Shown here one piece after another: positions 1-9,786 of a DNA stretch of 64,000 bases. Source of the stretch: Herminiimonas fonticola (GTDB lineage: Bacteria; Pseudomonadota; Gammaproteobacteria; Burkholderiales; Burkholderiaceae_D); NCBI RefSeq assembly GCF_003293745.1, contig NZ_PTLZ01000003.1:186001-250000 (forward strand). The letters run 5' to 3'. A model generated the notes under the pieces. The model had not been told where the DNA came from. It worked only from the letters and a program-made list of their open reading frames with translations, and did not search any database. The translations under genes and the position numbers were made by a program. The stretch's first letter is position 1. Every line of letters starts with the position of its first letter.

Positions 1-756
1 CGCAAGATCACGCCACCGTTTGCAATCGAACACATGGCGCATTTTGGCCTGGATGCAGATAAACAGCCATCTAATCTGACGCTGGCGCTGGGTACCGGTT
101 CTGTAACGCCTTTGCAGATGGCGGGTGCTTATGCCGTATTTGCCAATGGTGGTTTTAAATTGGCACCTTATCTGATTCAAAAAGTCGTCGATGTGCGTGG
201 CAAGGTATTGCTGGAAGCGGATCATCCGCAAGCCGGCGATGAAACTGCAAGGGCCATCGATCCACGTAACGCCTTCATCATGAATACGATGTTGCGCGAC
301 GTTGTACGCTCGGGCACCGGTTACATGGCTGGCCAGCGCTTGGGACGCAGCGATCTGGCCGGCAAAACCGGCACCACCAATGACTCGATGGATGGCTGGT
401 TTGCCGGCTATGGTCGCGATGTCGTTGGTGTGGCATGGATGGGTTACGACAAGCCACGCACACTGGGCGGCAGGGAATTCGGCAGCACGCTTGCGCTACC
501 GATCTGGGTTGACTATATGCGGACCGCTTTGCGCGGCAAACCGGAAATCGAGAATGCCGTGCCACCAGGTGTTGCGCAAGTTGATGGCGATTGGACGTAT
601 GAAGAATACGTCAATGGCGATTCGGTCAAGTCGGTGGATGTCGAGGAGCAAAAAGGATTCTGGGAGAAATTATTCAACCCGGGTGATGCGTCCCAACCGC
701 AAGTGCCTGGAAACGTGAATCCGGATGAAAAGCCGAAAGATATTTACGGCGGCTAG
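1..756 (+). CDS. mrcA: Penicillin-binding protein 1A, C-terminal part (5'-truncated by window)
   Basis: Reading is open from base 1, so only the last 251 residues of a bifunctional peptidoglycan glycosyltransferase/transpeptidase are present. The KTGTT motif of the transpeptidase (penicillin-binding) domain is encoded near 363-377, followed by the typical DGWFAGYG and VGVAWMGYD stretches. The tail is acidic and low-complexity, ending NPDEKPKDIYGG. The enzyme acts in the periplasm, anchored in the inner membrane, cross-linking peptidoglycan. The N-terminal glycosyltransferase domain lies outside the window, so the choice of 1A over another class A PBP rests on the C-terminal resemblance alone. 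Confidence 0.88.
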   Translation, partial: RKITPPFAIEHMAHFGLDADKQPSNLTLALGTGSVTPLQMAGAYAVFANGGFKLAPYLIQKVVDVRGKVLLEADHPQAGDETARAIDPRNAFIMNTMLRDVVRSGTGYMAGQRLGRSDLAGKTGTTNDSMDGWFAGYGRDVVGVAWMGYDKPRTLGGREFGSTLALPIWVDYMRTALRGKPEIENAVPPGVAQVDGDWTYEEYVNGDSVKSVDVEEQKGFWEKLFNPGDASQPQVPGNVNPDEKPKDIYGG

Positions 757-799
757 ATTCAATTGCAGGGCGGGGTGTTTATAGCGGCAAGATATTTGG

Positions 800-844
800 A
801 AGGATATTCAGCGCGTTCGCAGGTAAAACGTTTTGAATATCCTT
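800..844. terminator. Inverted repeat between convergent genes, possible bidirectional terminator
   Basis: An 11-bp perfect inverted repeat (AAGGATATTCA at 800-810 and TGAATATCCTT at 834-844) lies between the convergent ends of the penicillin-binding protein gene and the GGDEF gene. The 23-nt loop is long and the stem is AT-rich, so it is a weak candidate despite its fitting position. Confidence 0.35.
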
Positions 845-890
845 TTGATGAGTCCGGTATTTAAGTCCCGAATGTAAACACGCTTGACGT

Positions 891-2450
891 TTATTCTGAC
901 GGTGCTGTTTCAACTCGACGCCGTCCCAATCCTTTGGCCTTGTACATTGCACGATCTGCGCGATGCAGCAAGGCTTCGCTGGTGACGCCGGAATCAGGAT
1001 AGGCGGCAACGCCAATACTGGCTGAAACGAGCGCAGTCACACCATCCAGATCGTAAGGTTCAGATACGTTTTCGACCAGTGTTTCTGCAACTGTCTTGGC
1101 ATTTTTCATGCTCGTTCCGACCATTACGATGGCAAATTCATCGCCTCCCAAACGCGCCACGACATCGGAACTACGGCTGCCGGCTTTCAGTCGTACGGCA
1201 ACGCTGCACAGCAATTTGTCGCCGGTTTCATGGCCGTGTTTATCGTTGATGATCTTGAATCCGTCCAGATCGATATACAAAATCGAGAGCATCGTGTGAT
1301 TACGTTCACACAGTAATAGTTGTTGATTGACGATTTCATTGAACAAAGTGCGATTCACCAGTCCGGTCAGGCCGTCATGATTGGCGCGATGCTGCGCGAC
1401 CTGCAGCATTGCGGAGGCTTTCATCAATGAGGTACCCACTTCGTCTGCTTCCCGTAGATGCAGTGGTGGAATGTCGACTTGGTCGCCGGCACCTAATGCC
1501 AATGCGGGGTTGATCAGGCCATGTACTGACTTGGCAATGCGGCCGCCTATCCACCATGCTGCGGCGAGACTGATCACCAGCAGAATGAACGTCGCAAAAA
1601 CCAGCCAAAATAGTGTTTCTCGCAATTCATGTTTGAAACTTTGCTTCGGGATGTTGAGTGCCAATGACCAGTTGGAAACAGAAGAGCGGATGAAGACGGT
1701 ATGCACAGATATGCCATCTTGCGTCACCCTTTCAAGGGTGCCTTCTGTGGCTGCTTTCAGGCGCTTGACCATGTCAGGTGGCGCCATTTGGCCAGAGTAA
1801 CGCTGCATATCGCGTGTGCGCGCAATAATTTTTCCATTGCCGTCAAAGATGACGGCGATCCAGCCTTCAGGCAATTTTTGTTGCAGCAACAGTCGTTCAA
1901 AACGTTCTGGAAAAATGCCTGCATTCAGGTTATAGCGTATGCCGTGATCGAATACCGGTACGCCTACTGCCAACAAGGGACGCTTGGTGACTCCTCCGAC
2001 AAAGATGTCCGAGATGAGTGGTTTGCCGGTTTCGTAGATGGACTGCATGCCGACAAAGTTATTCCTGGTCGGTAGTGTTGTGTCAAAGGGGCTGCGTGTA
2101 TTGATGTATTGCTTGCCTGTGATATCAAGCAGAGCGATATTCATTTCCCCTTGGCTGTTTTGGTTTTGCAAGACATTCTGCGCCTGCTGATAAAAAGCGC
2201 GGAAGTTGCCGGAACCAATATAGGGGGAGGTCGCCAGTGCAACCAGAGATGATTCGATGCTGGCCAGATCGCGATCAACAACCGAGACCATGGCTCTGGC
2301 AGTACTAAGCGAATTTGTCAGTAATTGAGCGCGGGCGCGCTGGTAATCGTGAGTAATCAGCAAAATGGCCACCAGACACGCCGGCACCACGCATGCCATG
2401 ACGAGCAAAACAAGCTTGGAGCGTATCGTGGGCGCGCGCTTTGTGTTCAT
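891..2450 (-). CDS. Membrane-anchored diguanylate cyclase with periplasmic sensor domain
   Basis: This 519-residue protein has an N-terminal membrane segment (about residues 12-32), a large periplasmic region of the double-Cache/PDC kind, and a second membrane segment (about 280-302). A HAMP-like stretch follows, then a C-terminal GGDEF domain with an intact GGDEF signature in RLGGDEFAIVM. It should make cyclic di-GMP from two GTP in response to an extracytoplasmic ligand. No EAL domain is present. It converges with the upstream PBP gene and is divergent from the SUMF1 gene. The ligand cannot be read from the sequence. Confidence 0.85.
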   Translation of the reverse strand: MNTKRAPTIRSKLVLLVMACVVPACLVAILLITHDYQRARAQLLTNSLSTARAMVSVVDRDLASIESSLVALATSPYIGSGNFRAFYQQAQNVLQNQNSQGEMNIALLDITGKQYINTRSPFDTTLPTRNNFVGMQSIYETGKPLISDIFVGGVTKRPLLAVGVPVFDHGIRYNLNAGIFPERFERLLLQQKLPEGWIAVIFDGNGKIIARTRDMQRYSGQMAPPDMVKRLKAATEGTLERVTQDGISVHTVFIRSSVSNWSLALNIPKQSFKHELRETLFWLVFATFILLVISLAAAWWIGGRIAKSVHGLINPALALGAGDQVDIPPLHLREADEVGTSLMKASAMLQVAQHRANHDGLTGLVNRTLFNEIVNQQLLLCERNHTMLSILYIDLDGFKIINDKHGHETGDKLLCSVAVRLKAGSRSSDVVARLGGDEFAIVMVGTSMKNAKTVAETLVENVSEPYDLDGVTALVSASIGVAAYPDSGVTSEALLHRADRAMYKAKGLGRRRVETAPSE

Positions 2451-2724
2451 TCTCTGCGTCTGGATGGAGATCGCCCAATGACAGGGTGATCGGGAAAGTG
2501 CGAATTTTATAACATTTCGATTACGTCACCATTTTATTGTCAAAAGAGGAATAATCTATCAGGCTCATATGGCTATCGTTGCGATTTTTCTGCGACACTG
2601 AATTTTCCACTCAACTTTCCTCGCAAGAGTAATTTGCAAACGGAGCGTAGAAGATTAAAGGCAAATTGAAACCCAGCTGACTTTCCGCAAAAGTATATTT
2701 TTTGAACGCTATTCCAAATTTTAT

Positions 2725-3711
2725 ATGCGCCTACTGACAATACCTGTTCTTTGCCTGTCGTCGTTGCTTTTATCTGCGCATGCAGCTGAGTCGACAATTC
2801 AGAATGGACTCGACATGAAATTTGTTCTGGTTCCTGCCGGCGAATTCTTGATGGGAAATGATGCGTCGCCGGAGTCGCTTGCTCAGAACTATCCACAATA
2901 CGAATACAAACGCTTTCAAGATTTGAGCGACGAAGCGCCTGTGCACAAGGTGTTGATCACGCATGCGTTCTATATAGGCCAATACGAAGTAACGGTAGGG
3001 CAGTTCCGTCGGTTTCTGGCGGCATCCGGTTATCGGCCTGAATCGGAGGCCGATGGCACCGGCGGCTATGGCTACGATCCTGATTACGATCCGACGAAAT
3101 CTGTACGCGGCGATGCGTTTGAAGGACGCAATTTAAAATATTCGTGGCGCAATCCCGGTTTTCAACAAGGCGATGATCATCCAGTCGTTAATGTGACGTG
3201 GAACGATGCCGTCGCGATGTGCGCCTGGTTGAGCAAAGTGGAAGGCAAGAAGTATCGTCTGCCGACAGAAGCAGAATGGGAATACGCCGCCCGTGCCGGA
3301 ACACGCACCCAGTATTACACTGGCGACGATCCGCAATCGCTGCTAACTGCTGCGAATGTATTCGATACAGATGCTGCAAAAAACTGGACGAAGTGGCAGA
3401 GTTATGCACTGGCCGGTTCTGACGGTTATGCATTCACTTCGCCCGCCGGCAGTTTTGCGCCGAATGCATTCGGGCTTTACGATATGCACGGCAATGCGTG
3501 GGAATGGACTGCGGATTGGCATGATGATCGCTATTATGCGAATTCGCCAGTCGCCGATCCACAAGGACCGGAAAGTGGCAGTGTAAGAGTACGGCGTGGC
3601 GGTTCATGGCATACATGGTCGTTTTACGCACGCTCCTCGTATCGCAACTGGAATGCGCCGAGTACACGTTACACGCTGGTCGGCATGCGCCTGGTGCGTG
3701 AAGCGGATTAG
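2725..3711 (+). CDS. Exported SUMF1/formylglycine-generating-enzyme-like protein
   Basis: The 328-residue product begins with a signal peptide (about 20 residues, ending SAHAA) followed by one SUMF1/FGE-sulfatase domain. Family motifs are visible: FVLVPAGEFLMG near the start, YEVTVGQFRRF, HPVVNVTWNDAVAMCAWL, YRLPTEAEWEYAARAGT, GNAWEWTADW and the C-terminal VRRGGSWH. Family members modify sulfatase cysteines or bind carbohydrates or other ligands. No sulfatase gene is nearby, so a true sulfatase-activating role is unsupported. It is monocistronic as far as can be seen. Confidence 0.85.
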   Translation: MRLLTIPVLCLSSLLLSAHAAESTIQNGLDMKFVLVPAGEFLMGNDASPESLAQNYPQYEYKRFQDLSDEAPVHKVLITHAFYIGQYEVTVGQFRRFLAASGYRPESEADGTGGYGYDPDYDPTKSVRGDAFEGRNLKYSWRNPGFQQGDDHPVVNVTWNDAVAMCAWLSKVEGKKYRLPTEAEWEYAARAGTRTQYYTGDDPQSLLTAANVFDTDAAKNWTKWQSYALAGSDGYAFTSPAGSFAPNAFGLYDMHGNAWEWTADWHDDRYYANSPVADPQGPESGSVRVRRGGSWHTWSFYARSSYRNWNAPSTRYTLVGMRLVREAD

Positions 3712-3786
3712 CATCAAGCCGAATAATTAATCCTTGTGGTGTTGTTGAGTTTGCTGTGCGCTCGGCGTACCGCAGGAATACGTTTT

Positions 3787-4131
3787 ATGAATCAAGGAAA
3801 AATGAAGACATTGATAGAAGTGACAGGTTGCTTTCCTGTTCTACGCGCCTTGAATGCGCAGCAATTTACAAATGCAATCGAGCCGCGCCTGCTGGATATT
3901 CGCAATCCCTTAACTGGTCTGCAAATCGATATGTTCGGCAAGGTTACCTCGGTAGAAATCGCCGAAGAGCGCGGCATCGTCACTGTCGAGCTGGAAGTGG
4001 CTGATGATTTTTTGCAGCGCTATCATTTGCAGCCTGAACAGATACGCACGATTCTGGTAGAGCGCATTACCAAGTTGCGACATCCGGCAACCGGTGCAAT
4101 GGCGAGAGTGGAAGCACGTCTGGTGAGTTAG
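3787..4131 (+). CDS. Hypothetical protein, 114 residues
   Basis: The reading frame from ATG 3787 (alternative ATG at 3802) gives a soluble protein without signal peptide or membrane segment. It has a mixed alpha/beta look and ends ATGAMARVEARLVS. I do not recognise the family. It lies between the SUMF1 gene and the convergent peptide deformylase gene. Length and position favour a real gene, but function is unknown. Confidence 0.5.
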   Translation: MNQGKMKTLIEVTGCFPVLRALNAQQFTNAIEPRLLDIRNPLTGLQIDMFGKVTSVEIAEERGIVTVELEVADDFLQRYHLQPEQIRTILVERITKLRHPATGAMARVEARLVS

Positions 4132-4183
4132 TGATGATGACTGGCGCAGGTCAGTTACGCTGGTAATTACATCGCCCGGCAAG

Positions 4184-4696
4184 TCAGCGAACCTTGCTGC
4201 GCGTTCTGCTTTGTTTGTTCAAGGTATTCAATATCCGCTTTTGGTTCAACGGCGACAGGTGTTCGACGAACACCATCCCTTGCAAATGATCCAGTTCATG
4301 TTGTATGCACATCGCCTTCAATCCATCAGCTTGCAGTTCGAACGGTTTGCCATCGAGGCCTAGCGCCCTTACGCGTATCCATGCAGCGCGATTTACTGTT
4401 TCATATACATCTGGAATAGACAGACATCCTTCCTCGAATTCAGCTTTGCCACCCATCTTGATCACTTCAGGATTGATCAAGACCAGCAGTTGATTTCCTT
4501 TCTCAGAGACGTCAACCAGGATGATGCGTAGATGCACGTCCACCTGCGTCGCAGCCAAGCCTATGCCATCAGCCGCGTACATCGTTTGCGCCATATCCCT
4601 CACCAGTTTATGAATCTGGTCGTCGATCTGCGTGACCGGCTGCGCAATCGTGTGCAGGCGTTCGTCGGGATATTGCAGGATGGTTAGCTTACTCAT
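4184..4696 (-). CDS. def: Peptide deformylase
   Basis: This 170-residue protein carries all three deformylase motifs: GIGLAATQ near residues 44-51, EEGCLSIP near 88-95 (metal-ligand Cys) and QHELDHLQG near 132-140 (two His ligands and catalytic Glu). It removes the N-formyl group from nascent proteins in the cytoplasm. No fmt gene is adjacent, so this may be a second copy separate from a def-fmt locus elsewhere. Family length is normal (about 165-180). Confidence 0.93.
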   Translation of the reverse strand: MSKLTILQYPDERLHTIAQPVTQIDDQIHKLVRDMAQTMYAADGIGLAATQVDVHLRIILVDVSEKGNQLLVLINPEVIKMGGKAEFEEGCLSIPDVYETVNRAAWIRVRALGLDGKPFELQADGLKAMCIQHELDHLQGMVFVEHLSPLNQKRILNTLNKQSRTRSKVR

Positions 4697-4892
4697 GTTG
4701 ATTCAGATTTCTCTCGCAGATGATGCGTACATATAAATTTGTTGGCTAATGCAATCGAAGTGGGAAGGCTTTTAGCACCGCTCACAGTCAATTTTTATAT
4801 TTCGTTTACACCGCCCACCCAAGTCTTTACTAAATTTTTAGACCATTTCTCCTAAGCTACTTTTCATCAAAACAATGATGTGGAGTTTGAAA

Positions 4893-4985
4893 ATGGATCT
4901 CGTATTTATAGGCGCAATCGCAGCGTTTTTGCTGGTTTGCTGGGCATTCGCCGAAGGCTGCAGCAAGTTGGGAGAACGTAAATGA
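4893..4985 (+). CDS. Small membrane protein overlapping kdpF (30 residues)
   Basis: ATG 4893 opens a 30-codon frame, MDLVFIGAIAAFLLVCWAFA then EGCSKLGERK, with one hydrophobic segment and a charged, Cys-containing tail. Its TGA (4983-4985) overlaps the kdpF ATG (4982-4984) in an ATGA junction, suggesting translational coupling and membership of the kdp operon. Similar small frames ahead of kdpF are, from memory, found in other proteobacteria, but I cannot name a function. Its size makes standard gene finders likely to miss it. Confidence 0.55.
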   Translation: MDLVFIGAIAAFLLVCWAFAEGCSKLGERK

Positions 4986-5071
4986 ACCTATTTTACGTAA
5001 TCGGCTCGATTGTGGCGGTCGGTTTGCTTATTTATCTCGTGATGGCATTGGTGAAAGCGGAGGATTTATAA
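4982..5071 (+). CDS. kdpF: KdpF small subunit of K+-transporting ATPase
   Basis: The 29-residue product, MNLFYVIGSIVAVGLLIYLV then MALVKAEDL, is a single membrane span followed by the short KAEDL tail typical of KdpF. It begins in the overlap with the upstream 30-codon frame and ends one base before the kdpA ATG. In the family this peptide stabilises the KdpFABC complex in the inner membrane. Confidence 0.88.
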   Translation: MNLFYVIGSIVAVGLLIYLVMALVKAEDL

Positions 5072-5072
5072 A

Positions 5073-6878
5073 ATGACTTCGCAATCCATCATGTTACTCG
5101 TCGCTTTCTTAGCCGTATTGCTGGTCTTGGCTTATCCCTTGGGCATATTCATGGCGAAAGTGGCCGAAGGTACGCCACTACGCGGTTTCGGCTGGTTGCG
5201 GAAGATCGAAAACGTTCTTTATCGACTTGCCGGTCTCAGCGCACAAACCGCGATGAGCTGGAAAAGTTATGCCATCGCACTATTGGTATTCAATACTTTA
5301 GGTGCCTTGTTCGTGTACGCAGTACAGCGCATGCAAGCGTGGTTGCCACTGAATCCGCAGGCATTCGGCAACGTCAGTCCTGATTCATCGTTCAATACTG
5401 CGGTCAGTTTTGCCGCCAACACCAACTGGCAAGGTTATGTTGGTGAAGCGACGATGAGTTATCTGACACAGATGCTGGCGTTGACTGGACAGAACTTCTT
5501 TTCTGCAGCGACTGGTATCGCGGTTGCGTTCGCATTGATACGCGGCTTCAGTTCGCGTTCGGCCAAATCGATAGGTAATTTTTGGGTCGATCTGACACGT
5601 TCCACTCTGTATATCCTGTTGCCACTTTCCATCATCGTATCGATTGCGCTGATGGGGCAGGGCGTGATCCAGAATTTTTCTGCATATCAAGATGTATCGC
5701 TGATGGATCCTGTGACCTATCAGCAAGCCAAAACCAATGCTGACGGCCAGCCTGTAGTTGATGCAGAAGGCAAGCCTGTGATGGAAACGTTGAGCACCAA
5801 AACGCAAACCATCGCGATGGGTCCGGTTGCATCGCAAGAAGCAATCAAGATGCTGGGCACCAATGGCGGTGGCTTCTTCAATGCCAATTCGGCTCATCCT
5901 TACGAAAATCCGACTGCGCTGAGTAACTTCATCCAGATGCTGGCGATCTTCCTGATTCCGGCTGGCTTGTGCTTCACGTTCGGCCGTCTGGTAGGTGATA
6001 TGCGACAAGGCTGGGCGGTGCTGGGAGCGATGACGCTGATCTTTGTCGTGATGACTTCCATCGTCATGATCTCTGAACAGACAGCGCATCCGACAATACA
6101 GGCGCTAGGAGTGGATCAGACCACGACTGCATTGCAATCCGGCGGCTATATGGAAGGCAAGGAAACCCGCTTTGGCATCAGCGCATCGGCCTTGTTTGCT
6201 GCCGTGACGACAGCGGCATCCTGCGGCGCGGTGAATGCAATGCATGATTCCCTAATGCCTATGGGAGGCTTCGTACCACTGGTATTGATGCAATTCGGCG
6301 AAGTCGTGTTCGGCGGTGTCGGTACCGGTTTGTACGGCATGTTGGTCTTCGCAATCCTTGCAGTGTTCATTGCCGGTCTGATGATAGGCCGTACGCCTGA
6401 ATACCTGGGCAAGAAAATCCAGGCGTATGAAATGAAGATGGCATCGATTGCGATCCTGGTGACGCCGACACTGGTGCTGGTCGGTACTGCGATTGCGGTA
6501 CTGGTTGAACCCGGCAAGGTCGGTATTGCCAATCCAGGTGCGCATGGTTTTTCCGAGATTCTGTATGCGTTCACCTCGGCGGCCAATAACAACGGTAGCG
6601 CGTTCGCCGGCCTGTCTGCCAACACGCCGTTCTATAACACGATGCTGGCGATTGCGATGTGGTTCGGACGCTTCGCGATGATCGTGCCGATTCTCGCAGT
6701 GGCCGGTTCACTCGCAGGCAAGCAAAGACTTGAGACTAACGCCGGCACGATGCCTACGCATGGTCCCTTGTTCGTTGCCTTGCTAGTCGGTGTCGTGGTG
6801 CTGGTTGGCGTACTGAATTACGTACCTGCACTGGCGCTCGGACCGATCGTCGAACACCTGCAACTGTTCTCACATTAA
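5073..6878 (+). CDS. kdpA: K+-transporting ATPase subunit A
   Basis: The 601-residue polytopic membrane protein forms the potassium channel-like subunit of the high-affinity Kdp pump. The four selectivity-filter regions are visible: NTNWQGY, GTNGGGFFNANSAHP, SCGAVNAMHDSLMPMGG and AANNNGSAFAG. About ten membrane spans can be traced. It follows kdpF directly and precedes kdpB by 63 bp. Length is normal for the family. The operon would be induced at low K+ through KdpDE encoded downstream. Confidence 0.96.
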   Translation: MTSQSIMLLVAFLAVLLVLAYPLGIFMAKVAEGTPLRGFGWLRKIENVLYRLAGLSAQTAMSWKSYAIALLVFNTLGALFVYAVQRMQAWLPLNPQAFGNVSPDSSFNTAVSFAANTNWQGYVGEATMSYLTQMLALTGQNFFSAATGIAVAFALIRGFSSRSAKSIGNFWVDLTRSTLYILLPLSIIVSIALMGQGVIQNFSAYQDVSLMDPVTYQQAKTNADGQPVVDAEGKPVMETLSTKTQTIAMGPVASQEAIKMLGTNGGGFFNANSAHPYENPTALSNFIQMLAIFLIPAGLCFTFGRLVGDMRQGWAVLGAMTLIFVVMTSIVMISEQTAHPTIQALGVDQTTTALQSGGYMEGKETRFGISASALFAAVTTAASCGAVNAMHDSLMPMGGFVPLVLMQFGEVVFGGVGTGLYGMLVFAILAVFIAGLMIGRTPEYLGKKIQAYEMKMASIAILVTPTLVLVGTAIAVLVEPGKVGIANPGAHGFSEILYAFTSAANNNGSAFAGLSANTPFYNTMLAIAMWFGRFAMIVPILAVAGSLAGKQRLETNAGTMPTHGPLFVALLVGVVVLVGVLNYVPALALGPIVEHLQLFSH

Positions 6879-6941
6879 TTAACTAGCGCGGGGTGGAAGC
6901 GCACAGCGATTCCACCTCCAATAAATTAAAGAAAGCCTGCC

Positions 6942-9041
6942 ATGCAAATGCCAGAATCCAAGGCGGTGCCTATAGCTTCACGTAAAAGCCTGACGCTTTT
7001 CGATACGGCCTTGATAGGTCCAGCCATTGTCGATGCATTCAAAAAACTGACGCCACGCGCACAGTGGCGCAGTCCGGTGATGTTTGTTGTCTATATCGGC
7101 AGCATCATCACGACTTTGCTGTTCATTCAATCCCTTACCGGCAAAGGCGAGGCCAGCCCCGGCTTTATTCTCGCCACGTCCGTTTGGTTGTGGTTCACCG
7201 TGCTGTTTGCCAATTTCGCCGAATCATTGGCGGAAGGGCGCAGCAAAGCACAAGCCGCATCGCTGCGCGCCTTGAAACAAACCGTGATGGCGAAAAAACT
7301 CGCCATTCCTAAACACGGCACTTCATGGTTGCCCGCATCGCCAGCGGATTTACGCAAGGGCGATACCGTACTGGTTGAGGCTGGCGACGTGATTCCTGTC
7401 GATGGTGAAGTAATAGAAGGTGTGGCATCCGTCGATGAAAGTGCCATCACCGGCGAGTCAGCTCCCGTCATTCGTGAATCCGGTGGTGACTTTTCATCCG
7501 TCACAGGCGGCACGCGTGTGCTGTCCGACTGGCTGGTGGTGCGCATTACTGCCAATCCTGGCGAGGCATTCATCGATCGCATGATTGCGATGGTTGAAGG
7601 TGCCAAACGTCAAAAGACACCGAATGAAATCGCGTTGACGATTTTGCTGGTCGCGTTGACGATCATCTTCCTCATCGTGACCGTGACTTTGCTGCCGTTT
7701 TCCATGTATTCAGTGGAAGCTGCTGGCGCTGGTTCGCCAATCACGATCACTGTATTGATCGCCTTGCTGGTTTGTTTGATCCCAACCACTATCGGCGGTT
7801 TGCTGTCGGCGATTGGCGTGGCCGGCATGAGCCGCATGATGCAAGCCAATGTGATCGCCACATCGGGTCGCGCAGTGGAAGCCGCCGGTGACGTCGATGT
7901 CCTTTTGCTGGATAAAACCGGCACCATCACGCTCGGCAATCGTCAGGCATCCGAGTTTTATCCGGCACCAGGTGTTACGCAAATCCAGTTGGCAGATGTC
8001 GCACAATTGGCTTCGCTGGCGGATGAAACGCCGGAAGGCCGCAGCATCGTGATTCTCGCCAAGCAGAAGTACAACATGCGTGAACGCGATATCGCTGCCT
8101 TGAATGCACACTTCGTTCACTTCAGTGCGCAGACACGCATGAGTGGTGTCGATATGGGCGAGCGCATTATCCGCAAGGGTTCGGTCGATGCGGTCAAAAA
8201 GCATATCGAATTGCTGGGTCGTCCATTCCCGGTTGAGGTCTCGAATATGGTGGACGACGTTTCACGCCGCGGCAGTACGCCTCTGGTGGTGGTCGATGAT
8301 GGCCGCGTAATGGGTGTGGTCGAGCTGAAGGATATCGTCAAGGGCGGCATCAAGGAACGCTTCGCTGAATTGCGTCGCATGGGTATCAAAACCGTGATGA
8401 TCACTGGCGACAACAAGCTGACCGCTGCAGCGATTGCGGCTGAAGCGGGCGTTGACGATTTTCTGGCGGAAGCCACACCGGAACAGAAGCTCAAACTGAT
8501 ACGAGAATACCAGTCGCAAGGTCGTCTGGTCGCGATGACAGGCGATGGTACCAACGATGCACCGGCGCTGGCACAAGCCGATGTGGCGGTCGCGATGAAT
8601 TCCGGCACCCAAGCCGCGAAGGAAGCCGGCAATATGGTTGATCTGGATTCGAATCCGACCAAGCTGCTGGAGATCGTAGAGATTGGTAAACAGATGCTGA
8701 TGACGCGCGGTTCACTGACCACGTTCTCTATCGCCAATGACGTTGCGAAGTATTTCGCGATCATCCCGGCCGCGTTTGTGACGACGTATCCGCAGTTGAA
8801 GGCGCTCGACATCATGCATCTGAGCAGTCCGTCGTCGGCCATCATGTCGGCCGTGATCTTCAACGCGTTGATCATCGTCGTGCTGATTCCGCTGGCATTG
8901 AAGGGCGTCAAGTATCGTGCCGTCGGTGCGGCTGCACTGCTGCGTCGCAATATGCTGATCTATGGTCTGGGCGGCATTCTGGTGCCATTCATTGGCATCA
9001 AACTGATCGACATGATCCTGACCGTTTTTGGTCTCATCTGA
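6942..9041 (+). CDS. kdpB: K+-transporting P-type ATPase subunit B
   Basis: This 699-residue P-type ATPase is the catalytic subunit of KdpFABC. The phosphorylation motif DKTGTITLG, the actuator motif TGES, and the hinge [20 protein letters not shown] are all present. It hydrolyses ATP to drive K+ uptake through KdpA. Membrane segments flank the cytoplasmic domains in the usual pattern. It is separated from kdpC by 27 bp and is part of the same operon. Confidence 0.96.
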   Translation: MQMPESKAVPIASRKSLTLFDTALIGPAIVDAFKKLTPRAQWRSPVMFVVYIGSIITTLLFIQSLTGKGEASPGFILATSVWLWFTVLFANFAESLAEGRSKAQAASLRALKQTVMAKKLAIPKHGTSWLPASPADLRKGDTVLVEAGDVIPVDGEVIEGVASVDESAITGESAPVIRESGGDFSSVTGGTRVLSDWLVVRITANPGEAFIDRMIAMVEGAKRQKTPNEIALTILLVALTIIFLIVTVTLLPFSMYSVEAAGAGSPITITVLIALLVCLIPTTIGGLLSAIGVAGMSRMMQANVIATSGRAVEAAGDVDVLLLDKTGTITLGNRQASEFYPAPGVTQIQLADVAQLASLADETPEGRSIVILAKQKYNMRERDIAALNAHFVHFSAQTRMSGVDMGERIIRKGSVDAVKKHIELLGRPFPVEVSNMVDDVSRRGSTPLVVVDDGRVMGVVELKDIVKGGIKERFAELRRMGIKTVMITGDNKLTAAAIAAEAGVDDFLAEATPEQKLKLIREYQSQGRLVAMTGDGTNDAPALAQADVAVAMNSGTQAAKEAGNMVDLDSNPTKLLEIVEIGKQMLMTRGSLTTFSIANDVAKYFAIIPAAFVTTYPQLKALDIMHLSSPSSAIMSAVIFNALIIVVLIPLALKGVKYRAVGAAALLRRNMLIYGLGGILVPFIGIKLIDMILTVFGLI

Positions 9042-9068
9042 ATGAAGAATTAATACGAAGGAATTGAT

Positions 9069-9641
9069 ATGAAATCGACATTTCGTCCCGCACTGGTTTT
9101 ATTCGCCGTGCTCACCCTGATTTGCGGCGTCATCTACCCGTACGCGATTACCGGCATCGGCAAGCTGGCCTTCAGCGAACAGGCGGAAGGCAGCCTGCTT
9201 ACACGTAGCGGGCAAGTCGTCGGCTCATCGCTGATCGGTCAGGCATTTTCATCGCCGCAGTATTTCTGGGGGCGACCATCTGCGACCAGCCCGATGCCGA
9301 ACAATGCCGCGGCATCCAGCGGCTCCAATCAAGGCCCGCTTAATCCGGCACTGATCGATAGCGTGAAAGGCCGCATCGCCGCATTGAAAGCCGCCGATCC
9401 GGTCAACGCCTTGCCAGTGCCGGTTGATCTGGTGACGGCTTCGGCGAGCGGACTTGATCCTGAAATCAGTCTTGCCGCTGCAAGGTATCAGGCGGCCCGC
9501 ATTGCACGTGCTCGCGAGATGCAACCGGAAGAAGTACAAAGCATCATAGACAGATACAGCCAGGCTCAGTATTTCGGTTTCTTTGGCGAACCGCGCGTGA
9601 ATGTCCTGGCATTGAACCTCGCACTGGACCAGCGTCACTAA
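9069..9641 (+). CDS. kdpC: K+-transporting ATPase subunit C
   Basis: This 190-residue protein has one N-terminal membrane span and a periplasmic domain, as in KdpC. The conserved [10 protein letters not shown] and the [20 protein letters not shown] stretch are diagnostic. It helps assemble the pump and increase K+ affinity. A GAAGGAATT ribosome-binding region precedes the ATG. It is followed by a 145-bp gap, containing a hairpin, before kdpD. Confidence 0.95.
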   Translation: MKSTFRPALVLFAVLTLICGVIYPYAITGIGKLAFSEQAEGSLLTRSGQVVGSSLIGQAFSSPQYFWGRPSATSPMPNNAAASSGSNQGPLNPALIDSVKGRIAALKAADPVNALPVPVDLVTASASGLDPEISLAAARYQAARIARAREMQPEEVQSIIDRYSQAQYFGFFGEPRVNVLALNLALDQRH

Positions 9642-9700
9642 GATATACAGCCCTTGCGTTTGTCGGCAGCCGGGCGCTGCCGATGGTATTTACTGATGAA

Positions 9701-9722
9701 GAGAGGGCCTAACGGCCCTCTC
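9701..9722 (+). terminator. 9-bp perfect hairpin between kdpC and kdpD
   Basis: GAGAGGGCC at 9701-9709 and GGCCCTCTC at 9714-9722 pair perfectly around a TAAC loop. There is no T-tract after it, so it is at best a partial or Rho-aided terminator or an mRNA-stability element. It could lower kdpDE expression relative to kdpFABC. Confidence 0.5.
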
Positions 9723-9786
9723 GAATATGGCACAATCAAAGCCGGCATTCCATTCACAATAGTTACTCTCATTGTCGTTCACATCC

